From the NCBI GenBank assembly GCA_023271485.1, contig JALPXT010000020.1, positions 1 through 16,338 on the forward strand: a stretch of 16,338 bases of DNA, in the 5' to 3' direction. The position numbers and the translations under genes are program-made. Positions within the stretch are counted from its first letter, which is position 1. Each line of letters begins with the position of its first letter. Below, piece after piece: positions 8,607 to 14,885 of this stretch. The notes under the pieces are model-generated. The model worked only from the letters and a program-made list of their open reading frames with translations. It searched no databases and had not been told where the DNA came from. This stretch comes from Dehalococcoidia bacterium. GTDB lineage: Bacteria; Chloroflexota; Dehalococcoidia; SZUA-161; SpSt-899.

Positions 8607-8873
8607 ATGGATAAGATGACGGTTGAGTTGCGACCGGCTGTCGTTGCCTACCGCTTGTCACAAATCTTAGGACAGCACGTGGGAATTGCCCCAGATTGTA
8701 TTGGGCCGGAAGTGGAGAAGTCGGTAGCAAGTTTAACGAGTGGCGATGCTTTACTTCTGGAAAACCTTCGTTTTCATTCTGACGAAAGAACTCAAGGTAC
8801 CGTCAGTGAGAATCACCCTTCACTACTAAATTTGGAGAAGACCCACAAAATAAAACGGAAGGAAGATCCATGA
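8607..8873 (+). pseudogene. Internal fragment of phosphoglycerate kinase
   Basis: The ORF has 88 codons. About residues 6-58 match the N-domain interior of phosphoglycerate kinase: a segment like 'L.PVA.RLS..LG', then APDCIGPEVEKSVASL, then GDALLLENLRFHSDE. Family members have about 390-420 residues, so both ends are missing: the N-terminal substrate-binding region is absent, and the sequence after LRFH loses all resemblance instead of continuing to the expected NDAFG motif. The conserved part is clean and in frame, so the truncation may be recent. It cannot be a working kinase. Whether the ORF is still translated is unknown. Confidence 0.75.
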
Positions 8874-8906
8874 CTGAAGGTAAAGAGACTGCACCTTCCT
8901 GGATAA

Positions 8907-9041
8907 GAGAAAGGTGGACTTTGCAGGCATGAGCTCAATATCCCCGAAGGTTTTGTGGAGCGCTTCCGTCTGAGAGAGGGTGATTTTCTTGAGATAGCCT
9001 TCGAAAGCGTGGTCAATTACGGAGAGGAAAAGGCTGTCTGA
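8907..9041 (+). pseudogene. Possible AbrB/SpoVT-like remnant
   Basis: The frame open from 8907 to the TGA at 9039-9041 reads HELNIPEGFVERFRLREGDF followed by LEIAFESVVNYGEEKAV. The 'IP..F.ERF.LREGDFLEI' core resembles the swapped-hairpin DNA-binding fold of AbrB/MazE-type proteins. There is no start codon in a sensible place, and a stop sits just upstream at 8904. A frame beginning ATGACTGAAGG at 8870, overlapping the end of the kinase fragment, could be its displaced N-terminus. This is a weak call. Confidence 0.22.
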
Positions 9042-9053
9042 AAGCATGTCAGG

Positions 9054-9081
9054 GAACCCTTGAACCTTGAACCGTGAACCT
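9054..9081 (+). repeat. Short heptamer array
   Basis: Four consecutive 7-base units of the form TGAACCN (GAACCCT, TGAACCT, TGAACCG, TGAACCT) lie just before the start of the 9093 gene. Confidence 0.75.
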
Positions 9082-9092
9082 GAGTAGTTAAA

Positions 9093-9824
9093 ATGAATCA
9101 ACCATACCGGCTGCTGGGTCTGGGTCTTCTTCTGGCAGGGGTAATCTTTGCCCCGGTCTCCTACTTCATCCTCAACTCGCCGGCCCTTACCGCGGTGGGA
9201 ATTTCGCTGCTTATCCTTGGATTTACCTGCATTGCTCTGGCCAACACCCGGCCCTACATCTCCCCGGAGGCGTGCCGGGTGATGCTCCGAACCGGGATGG
9301 AGAACACCGCTGCACTGCTGGAGGAACTGGGACTGCGCAACAAGGCGATCTATCTGCCTTCTTCCCTGAGGGACGGGCGTCCGCAGGCGGTCGTACCGCT
9401 GGCTGAAGGTGAGGCTCCGAAGATTCGAGGGAAAATCCCCGGGAGGCTGGTGGTGCGGTTTGGGGCCCGTCCCCAGGATGTAGCCATTGCAGTAACTACC
9501 CCGGGGAGCATAAATCTGGAGATGCTGGAGACCCCACCCGGCCCCACCAGCGGCGAGCTGGAAGCGGCCATCTCCTACATTCTGATAGGTATCCTGGATC
9601 TGGCGAGCTCGGTCTCCGTGAACCTGGCGGATAGCCGGGTGAGCGTGGAGATCAACGATCCCCGACTCTACTGGGAGGACATCTGGTACTACCGCTCTCT
9701 GGGCAGCCCCCTGGCCTCGATAGCCGCCGCCATCGCCTGTGAGGGACTGGACAGGCCGGTGAGGATCGAAAACGAAGCCTGTGAAAAAGGCAAGGCCAGG
9801 ATCGAGCTTGAGGTGCTGGGTTGA
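9093..9824 (+). CDS. Conserved two-TM membrane protein, first gene of a DUF4129/DUF4350 operon
   Basis: A 243-residue protein with two hydrophobic helices near its N-terminus (about 6-28 and 31-52) joined by a short loop, then a soluble domain of about 190 residues with alternating beta and helical segments. I see no catalytic motif. It may belong to the archaeal/Chloroflexota DUF7982-like group, but this is a guess from the N-terminal layout. The ATG at 9093 is the natural start; the Shine-Dalgarno is weak. It overlaps the next gene by four bases (TTGA). By position it probably works with the three proteins that follow, as a membrane complex. Confidence 0.85.
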   Translation: MNQPYRLLGLGLLLAGVIFAPVSYFILNSPALTAVGISLLILGFTCIALANTRPYISPEACRVMLRTGMENTAALLEELGLRNKAIYLPSSLRDGRPQAVVPLAEGEAPKIRGKIPGRLVVRFGARPQDVAIAVTTPGSINLEMLETPPGPTSGELEAAISYILIGILDLASSVSVNLADSRVSVEINDPRLYWEDIWYYRSLGSPLASIAAAIACEGLDRPVRIENEACEKGKARIELEVLG

Positions 9825-10075
9825 GGATCTACAACAATTATATCATCTCTCTGGTGCTGGCCTTTGGTGCCATCAACTCCATCCTGGCGGCCGGGGGCCA
9901 GGAACAACTGGATGTCTACTTTACGGTAAATATAATCGCCTATCTGGTGATCTCCCTGCTCTACGTCTATTTTAACCCCCGGGCGAGGAGGGTGATCAAT
10001 ACGGTAGGGGTGGTGCTGTTCGGTGGTTTCCTGGTGATTGTAGCTTTTAAGGTGATGGAGGTACTGGGCCGATGA
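9821..10075 (+). CDS. Small three-TM membrane protein
   Basis: An 84-residue hydrophobic protein. Three predicted membrane helices cover about residues 6-25, 29-50 and 58-81, with charged loops such as NPRARR between helices two and three. It starts at a TTG inside the TTGA overlap with the previous stop, and ends in an ATGA overlap with the next gene, which supports translational coupling and a real gene. Family not recognised. It may be a small subunit or assembly partner of the membrane proteins beside it. Confidence 0.8.
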   Translation: MRIYNNYIISLVLAFGAINSILAAGGQEQLDVYFTVNIIAYLVISLLYVYFNPRARRVINTVGVVLFGGFLVIVAFKVMEVLGR

Positions 10076-12042
10076 AGACCTGGTGGTGGTGCCTGCTAGC
10101 AGCTCTCGCCGGGATGGTTATTCTCGGCGTCTTGCTCTCGCCGGTCCCGGCCCAGGAGCCGCCGGTGAGACATGAGGACCCGGAGGCGGCTGGGTTGAGC
10201 TATGACCCCATCTCCCTCCTTCGCTATTACGCTGAAATGTATGACTTCCTGCTGCGAATGGATCCGGAAACCGTGGCTGAGATGCTGGGCAAGCTTCCCT
10301 TCGCCAATGTGCCGGACAACCTGAGAGGACTGATCAATGAGTTGAACGCTTACGGAACAGAGATGGCCATCCTCGCAGTGGAGGTGGACAAAGGGTTGGG
10401 AGATATGAGGAAGCTGGTGGGGGAGTTCCGCCTTGACGAGGCCCTGGAGCTGGCCGATGGGCTGGCTGATCAAATCGCCGGGGCGTATGCGGCACTCGGT
10501 GAGATTGAGGGTCTGGTTGGGGTCATCGGTGAGCGCACCGGGGCAGCGGCCGCTCCTGGGGGAAGTGAGCTCCGGCGGGCCTATGATGAGCTTGCAGATA
10601 GGGCAGATAAGAAAAGGGAGATGCTCGATCTCCATAAGGGGCTTTTGACCGATTTGTTGCTGGGAGTACGAGCCATCAAAGAGCCCCGGCCGACTGAGAT
10701 CACTCTCGAGGTAGACCCCACCGCCGCCTTCGTGGGGGAGGAAGTCCGCTTCTGGGGAAGGCTGAGCGCGGGGAAGAAACCCCTGGTGGGCAGGGAGATT
10801 GATTTGCTCCTGGATGGCACAGTGTACGCCAGTACGGTTACCGGCGAGGGTGGCTGGTATGGGGGAATATTTCTGGTTCCCTACAAGTATGTCCCGGAGG
10901 TGGTTCTGGAGGCCCTCTACCGCCCTCGTGATGAGGATGTAGGGCGTTACCTTGCCTCAAAGAGCCCCCCGGTCAGTCTGAGGGTACTGTTCTACTCGGC
11001 TACGCTCACCTTGAGGCTGGAGGATAGGGCATTCCCGGGAAGGGGGACCGAGGTCGGCGGGGGTTTTGACTACGAAGGATATCCTGTTCCTCAGACCAGG
11101 CAGATCGAGGTATATCTCGATGATTCCCTGGTGGCCCGGGCAGAAGTTGGATCACACTTCTCCCTCTCCCTGCAACTGGATCCGCAGACGGAACTCGGCA
11201 AGCGTAGAATCACTATCGCCGCCCCGGCGGTTGGGAGATATGCGCCCGTGATAGCCAGCGCTTATCTTAATGTAGTCCAGGCCACCCCGGTGGTGGATCT
11301 GAACTTACCATGGGTGGCCTTTATTCCCGGAGGGATCGAGCTCAGTGGCCGGGCCTTCTCTGAGGTTGGCCCGGTAAGCAGGGGAGAGATAAACCTGAAG
11401 CTGGGCCGAACCGAGGCCGGAGCAATTACCGCGGAAGATGGCAGCTTTGCGGTGAAGATCAGAAAGGGGATGGGCCTGGAGCTCATCGGTTCCCAGAGCC
11501 TCCGGGTGCAAGTCATTCCGCGGGAGCCGTGGCACTCGGCGGAGATCTCTACCGAGAGCCTCTTCGTGGTGAACTGGGTGAACTCAGGCGGGATACTGCT
11601 TGGATTGCTGGCGCTGGGGATTCTGGCTCAAAGCCGAGCGAGAAGGTTTGCACTCCCCCGCCGGCGGAAGGATGGCCAGTCCGGAGTCCAGAGTCCAGAG
11701 TCAAGAGTCGGAGCGGGGGACTTCAGACTCCAGACTCCAGACTCCAGACTCTCCCCAGATGCCCTGCCGGCGGGAGAACCGGGCAGCCGGATAGTGGGCT
11801 GGTACCGGCGGGTGGTAAGACTGCTTCTTCAAGTTTTTCATCTGGTATTTAGTCCCTCACAGACTCTCAGGGAGTTTCTCCGCGAGGTCTCCCCCCGGCT
11901 CGGTCCTGCTGCGGGTTTCTTTGAGGAGCTGACCCGGCTGGTGGAGAGAGCTCTTTATTCTCCTCGCAAGCCCACGGAGGAGGAAGCAGGGCGGGGTGAG
12001 GAGATATCGAGGCAGGTTGAAAGAGGGGTGAAGGGTGTTTGA
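10072..12042 (+). CDS. Exported Ig-like/TM protein with DUF4129-like cytoplasmic tail
   Basis: 656 residues. Layout: signal peptide (about 1-27, ending VPAQE); a helical, probably coiled region (45-200, rich in Leu/Glu/Asp); three beta-sandwich segments (about 207-305, 310-405, 405-500) beginning TEITLEVDPTAAFVGEEVRF; a TM helix (about 504-520, GGILLGLLALGILAQ); a positively charged stop-transfer; a low-complexity linker made by heptamer DNA repeats (536-562); and a C-terminal module with TLREFLREVSPRLGP and FEELTRLVERALYSPRKPTE. That last part resembles DUF4129, known from TgpA-type transglutaminase proteins and MoxR-associated clusters. The domain may couple cytoplasmic ATPases to an extracellular function (inference). 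It overlaps both neighbours (4 and 8 bases). Confidence 0.87.
   Translation: MKTWWWCLLAALAGMVILGVLLSPVPAQEPPVRHEDPEAAGLSYDPISLLRYYAEMYDFLLRMDPETVAEMLGKLPFANVPDNLRGLINELNAYGTEMAILAVEVDKGLGDMRKLVGEFRLDEALELADGLADQIAGAYAALGEIEGLVGVIGERTGAAAAPGGSELRRAYDELADRADKKREMLDLHKGLLTDLLLGVRAIKEPRPTEITLEVDPTAAFVGEEVRFWGRLSAGKKPLVGREIDLLLDGTVYASTVTGEGGWYGGIFLVPYKYVPEVVLEALYRPRDEDVGRYLASKSPPVSLRVLFYSATLTLRLEDRAFPGRGTEVGGGFDYEGYPVPQTRQIEVYLDDSLVARAEVGSHFSLSLQLDPQTELGKRRITIAAPAVGRYAPVIASAYLNVVQATPVVDLNLPWVAFIPGGIELSGRAFSEVGPVSRGEINLKLGRTEAGAITAEDGSFAVKIRKGMGLELIGSQSLRVQVIPREPWHSAEISTESLFVVNWVNSGGILLGLLALGILAQSRARRFALPRRRKDGQSGVQSPESRVGAGDFRLQTPDSRLSPDALPAGEPGSRIVGWYRRVVRLLLQVFHLVFSPSQTLREFLREVSPRLGPAAGFFEELTRLVERALYSPRKPTEEEAGRGEEISRQVERGVKGV
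11678..11755 (+). repeat. In-frame opposed heptamer arrays within coding sequence
   Basis: Five 7-base units of AGTCCAG type (11678-11712), an 8-base gap, then five units of CTCCAGA type (11721-11755). The second array is roughly the reverse complement of the first, so it could fold into an imperfect hairpin. Together they encode a Ser/Pro/Arg-rich linker (VQSPESRV ... LQTPDSRLSP) between the TM helix and the DUF4129-like module. The frame is preserved. Confidence 0.85.
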
Positions 12043-12943
12043 GAAGGGGGGGCAGGTCGAAGTCCTCCTGGGCACGACGGTGATAATTCTCGTTATTTCG
12101 GCACTCTGTATCCTGTTTTTCCCCACGGTGCAGGACTTCATGGTGGGTAACAGCCTGTGGAACGGGCTGGCCGACTTCACGCGGGAACACGGCGCCCTTA
12201 CTATTGACTCGTTCGACCAGCTCCCGGAATTGCCGCAGGGAAAAGCCCTGATCTCCATCCCCTCTCTCCCCCATGAGGAGGAGGAACTCGCCACGCTAAG
12301 GGAGTTCGTCACCCAGGGGGGGCGGCTCGTTCTCATGGATGACTTTGGCCACGGGAACGTTGTCTTAGAATACCTGGGACTCGAGGTCAGGTTCAGCGGA
12401 CAGATGCTGCTCGACCCCCTCTTTTCTCATAGAAACCCCCGGCTTCCTCGCATAATGAACTTCAGTCCTGAGGTCAGCGAAGCGGACGTTGAAGTAGTGG
12501 TGCTTAACCACGCCACCGCCCTGACCTACGTTGATTTGGGCAAGGTTATCGCTTGGTCCTCTGAGGAAAGCTTCCTGGATCTCGATGGCGATGGAAGCTG
12601 GGGCCGGGCTGATCCGAAGGGGCCCTTGCCCGTGGCGGCCAGGTTTGAATTCGGCCAGGGGGAGGTCATCCTGGTATCTGACCCCAGCATCCTTATCAAC
12701 AGCATGGTGAGGAAGGACGACAATCGGACTTTCCTGGGATACCTGACCGAGGGCATCGAACCAGGTGGTATACTTGTGGATCAACTTCACCTGGAGAAGA
12801 CCCCGCTGGATCGGTCCAGGCTGACGCTTGTAGGTGCCCGGGAGCTTCTGGCGCAGCCACCGCTTGTCCTGGGGTTGATAGCGGTGATATTCGCCGGCCT
12901 ATCAAGATATTTGCTCTGGAGAGGAAGGACATGGGGTGGCTGA
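12035..12943 (+). CDS. DUF4350-like membrane protein
   Basis: 302 residues with a TM helix near each end (about 10-30, VLLGTTVIILVISALCILFF; about 270-292, PLVLGLIAVIFAGLSRYLLW). Between them lies a class-I-glutamine-amidotransferase-like fold typical of DUF4350: EEELATLREFVTQGGRLVLM, then DDFGHGNVVLEYLGLEVRF, and later GQGEVILVSDPSILIN. The '(F)V..GG.LVL.DDFG.GN..LE.LG' signature is what supports the call. I see no catalytic Cys nucleophile, so it is probably a binding or structural fold. The start is a GTG at 12035, overlapping the previous stop by 8 bases, with GAGGGG about 7 bases upstream. It is the last gene of the operon. Confidence 0.85.
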   Translation: MFEKGGQVEVLLGTTVIILVISALCILFFPTVQDFMVGNSLWNGLADFTREHGALTIDSFDQLPELPQGKALISIPSLPHEEEELATLREFVTQGGRLVLMDDFGHGNVVLEYLGLEVRFSGQMLLDPLFSHRNPRLPRIMNFSPEVSEADVEVVVLNHATALTYVDLGKVIAWSSEESFLDLDGDGSWGRADPKGPLPVAARFEFGQGEVILVSDPSILINSMVRKDDNRTFLGYLTEGIEPGGILVDQLHLEKTPLDRSRLTLVGARELLAQPPLVLGLIAVIFAGLSRYLLWRGRTWGG

Positions 12944-12950
12944 TACAAAG

Positions 12951-13024
<74 letters not shown>

Positions 13025-13034
13025 ACCCCTCTTT

Positions 13035-13064
13035 ACTATAGCACAATATCTGAAACTGGTTCAA
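13035..13064 (-). promoter_or_regulatory. Promoter for the tRNA-Arg gene
   Basis: On the minus strand, TTGAAC (13064-13059), an 18-base spacer and TATAGT (13040-13035) precede the tRNA 5' end at 13024 by about 10 bases. Confidence 0.5.
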
Positions 13065-13084
13065 TGTTTTCAATCTTTACCCTA

Positions 13085-13113
13085 TTGCAGTTTTCATGTG
13101 AGAGGACTATAAT
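13085..13113 (+). promoter_or_regulatory. Promoter for the universal stress protein gene
   Basis: TTGCAG (13085-13090), a 17-base spacer and a perfect TATAAT (13108-13113) lie about 50 bases upstream of the ATG at 13165. The -35 box is weak. It is back-to-back with the tRNA promoter. Confidence 0.5.
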
Positions 13114-13164
13114 ATTCGCTGGGTATATCGCTTGAGTTAGAAAGGAAACAGGGGCAACGGGGTT

Positions 13165-13611
13165 ATGGAATTCAAGAGGATTCTGGTGCCGGTAAATGGA
13201 AGCAAGGTAGACGATGATGTTATACAACTGGCTTGTCAGTTAGCGAGGCGGAGTAAAGGCAAGGTATATGTTACCTACGTTATCCAGTTGGAACGAACCT
13301 TGTCTCTCGACGTGGAAGTCAAATCTGAGGTGGATAGGGGCGAGGAAGCACTCGATGCAGCGGAGTGTTGCGCCGAAAACTGCGATTGTGAGGTTATCAC
13401 CGACTTGCTTCAAGCACGTGCGGTTGGGCCTGCGCTGGTGAATGAAGCTGCAGAGCGCTCCATTGATCTAATCGTAATTGGCCTTGGTTTTAAGACGCGC
13501 TTTGGCGAATTCAGCCTGGGAGATATAGTCCCCTATGTTCTTAAGAATGCTCCCTGTCGTGTCATTCTCCTGCGGGAGCCGGTCTCGTTGAGAGCAGGAT
13601 CCAGGCGTTAG
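13165..13611 (+). CDS. Universal stress protein (UspA family)
   Basis: 148 residues, a normal length for a single-domain Usp. Visible features: the N-terminal strand KRILVPVNGS, helix DDDVIQLACQLARR, KVYVTYVI, DLIVIGLG, and the C-terminal VLKNAPCRVILLREP. It is cytosolic and probably dimeric; the family is linked to stress and nucleotide sensing. The ATP-binding form has Asp in the first strand and a G-x2-G-x9-G-[ST] loop. Here the Asp is Asn (VPVNGS), the second loop Gly is replaced by Phe, and the last pair is GD, so ATP binding is doubtful. The Shine-Dalgarno is unclear. It sits upstream of the TrkA pair, as Usp genes often do near ion transporters. Confidence 0.93.
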   Translation: MEFKRILVPVNGSKVDDDVIQLACQLARRSKGKVYVTYVIQLERTLSLDVEVKSEVDRGEEALDAAECCAENCDCEVITDLLQARAVGPALVNEAAERSIDLIVIGLGFKTRFGEFSLGDIVPYVLKNAPCRVILLREPVSLRAGSRR

Positions 13612-13618
13612 CTGCTTT

Positions 13619-13651
13619 GAAGCATAGGAAGTTCAAAAATTCCTATGCTTC
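13619..13651 (+). terminator. Hairpin after the universal stress protein gene
   Basis: Perfect 12-bp stem (13619-13630 with 13640-13651) with a 9-base loop GTTCAAAAA, eight bases after the Usp stop. No T run follows, so its role as a terminator is inferred from position. Confidence 0.45.
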
Positions 13652-13652
13652 C

Positions 13653-13725
13653 TAAAGGGGCGAAGCCCCTTTAAAAGCCCAGGACACAACTGCTCTAGGG
13701 GGTTTCAGGGGGAGAATCCCCCTGA
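13653..13725 (+). repeat. Two GAA-triloop hairpins between usp and trkA
   Basis: Hairpin one: TAAAGGGGC, loop GAA, GCCCCTTTA (13653-13673). Hairpin two: TCAGGGGGA, loop GAA, TCCCCCTGA (13705-13725). Both are perfect 9-bp stems closed on the same three-base loop, and with the hairpin at 13619 they fill most of the spacer. They may be copies of a dispersed intergenic palindrome or part of a leader before the trkA genes. Confidence 0.7.
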
Positions 13726-13746
13726 TGATCTTGTTCAGGAGGCGTT

Positions 13747-14145
13747 ATGAACGTGATAATAATGGGCTGTGGTCGTGTTGGTGCCCGCCTGGCGGGGATA
13801 CTCGATGCTGAAGGGCATAAGGTCACTATCCTGGATACCGATTCCTATAGCTTCAGGCGCATACCACCGAACTTTGCTGGTGAAGCATTGATTGGCAGCG
13901 GAACCGATGAGGATGCCCTCAAGAAAGCGGGAATTGAGGAGGCCGATATCTTTATTGCGGTCACCCAGGGCGATAATCGAAACGTGATGGCCACTCAGAT
14001 GGCCAAGCACATCTTCAATGTGCCCCGGGGGATCTGTCGGATTTATGATCCCATCAGGGAGGAGATGTATCGGGAATTGGGCCTGGAGACAATAAGCCCC
14101 ACCAGGGTTGGGGCTCAACTTCTACGAGGAGTGATTGGAGGCTAA
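13747..14145 (+). CDS. TrkA N-domain (RCK_N) protein, lacking the C-domain
   Basis: 132 residues forming one Rossmann-type RCK_N domain. The dinucleotide-binding loop is MGCGRVG (about residues 6-12), the acidic residues ending strand two are in ILDTD, and IFIAVTQGDNRN lies in the middle of the fold. It is predicted to bind NAD(H) or another nucleotide and gate a K+ transporter as a cytosolic subunit. Full-length single-unit TrkA proteins have about 215-230 residues; the TrkA_C domain is missing here. There is a strong Shine-Dalgarno (AGGAGG, 13737-13742). The next gene begins one base after its stop, so the two are probably translated together. Confidence 0.93.
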   Translation: MNVIIMGCGRVGARLAGILDAEGHKVTILDTDSYSFRRIPPNFAGEALIGSGTDEDALKKAGIEEADIFIAVTQGDNRNVMATQMAKHIFNVPRGICRIYDPIREEMYRELGLETISPTRVGAQLLRGVIGG

Positions 14146-14146
14146 T

Positions 14147-14812
14147 GTGTATATCGTCGTTGTCGGCGGGGGTGAGGTAGGCTACTACCTGGCCAGAGTA
14201 TTGTTGAGCGATGGCCACGAGGTACTGGTTCTAGAGAAGGATCGTAGACGCACCGAGTTCGCCGCGGAAGAATTGGGCGAAGTGATCGTGCGAGGGGATG
14301 GCTGCGAAGCGCGCACTCTAGAGGAGGTGGGGACCGGTAGAGCTGACATGCTGATCGCGGTGACCGGGGACGACGAAGACAATCTGGTGGCCTGTCAGGT
14401 GGCGAAACACAAGTTCAATGTTCCGCGCACCATTGCTCGTATCAAGAATCCCCGGCACAGGCTCTTATTCGAGAAGCTGGGCATTGATGCCACGGTTTCC
14501 AGTACCGAGCTGATCCTGGCGCATATCGAACGCGAACTCCCCTCTCATTGCCTGATCCCTTTGCTTAAATTGCGGGGAGGGGAGCTGGCGATGATAGAGG
14601 TTAAAATCCTGCCCGGCTCAAGAACGGTTGGCAGGAGGCTGGGGGATTTCCGCTTGCCGGAGAAGAGTCTCATCTCGCTGATTATAGGTAAGGATAAGGA
14701 TCCCCAGATTCCATCACCGGACACCATTCTAGAGGAGGGGGATCAGATAGTGGCGTTAACCAGATCGGGGGACGAGGATGCGCTTCGGGTGGCGCTAACC
14801 GGTCTAGGGTAG
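14147..14812 (+). CDS. trkA: TrkA-type regulatory subunit with RCK_N and TrkA_C domains
   Basis: 222 residues from the GTG at 14147; a TTG 12 bases upstream is possible. GTG is preferred because GGAGG (14137-14141) lies 5 bases before it and the protein then begins at strand one (MYIVVVGGGEVGYYLA). RCK_N covers about 1-125, with GGGEVG, the acidic VLEKD and MLIAVTGDDEDN. TrkA_C covers about 140-220 (AMIEVKILPGSRTVGRRLGD ... LEEGDQIVAL). It is a cytosolic peripheral subunit that regulates a Trk/Ktr-type cation transporter, probably as a hetero-assembly with the N-only protein before it. No TrkH/KtrB membrane subunit is in the window. Confidence 0.94.
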   Translation: MYIVVVGGGEVGYYLARVLLSDGHEVLVLEKDRRRTEFAAEELGEVIVRGDGCEARTLEEVGTGRADMLIAVTGDDEDNLVACQVAKHKFNVPRTIARIKNPRHRLLFEKLGIDATVSSTELILAHIERELPSHCLIPLLKLRGGELAMIEVKILPGSRTVGRRLGDFRLPEKSLISLIIGKDKDPQIPSPDTILEEGDQIVALTRSGDEDALRVALTGLG

Positions 14813-14814
14813 AG

Positions 14815-14880
14815 TGTAGGGGGTAGCAGGTAGCGTGTAGCCTCCCTGCCCCCTACCTACACGCTATGCGCTACACGCTA
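14815..14880 (+). repeat. Palindromic GTAG/CTAC-rich intergenic element
   Basis: TAGCGTGTAG (14831-14840) has two reverse-complement copies, CTACACGCTA at 14857-14866 and 14871-14880. Flanking GTAGGGGG and CCCCCTAC also pair. It fills nearly the whole gap between trkA and pheA and leaves no obvious Shine-Dalgarno for pheA. Confidence 0.75.
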
Positions 14881-14885
14881 ATTTG

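Noticed and set aside
10096..10635. 179-codon minus-strand ORF within the DUF4129-like gene
   Set aside because: Lies entirely opposite a gene with a signal peptide, coupled starts and domain similarity; it has no family match or Shine-Dalgarno.
14135..14146. TTG start for the second trkA gene
   Set aside because: The GTG at 14147 has GGAGG at good spacing and starts the protein at strand one; the TTG would add four residues and overlap the upstream gene by 11 bases.
14813..14885. Attenuator or riboswitch ahead of pheA
   Set aside because: No leader peptide with Phe codons and no known riboswitch pattern; the palindromes are better explained as repeats.
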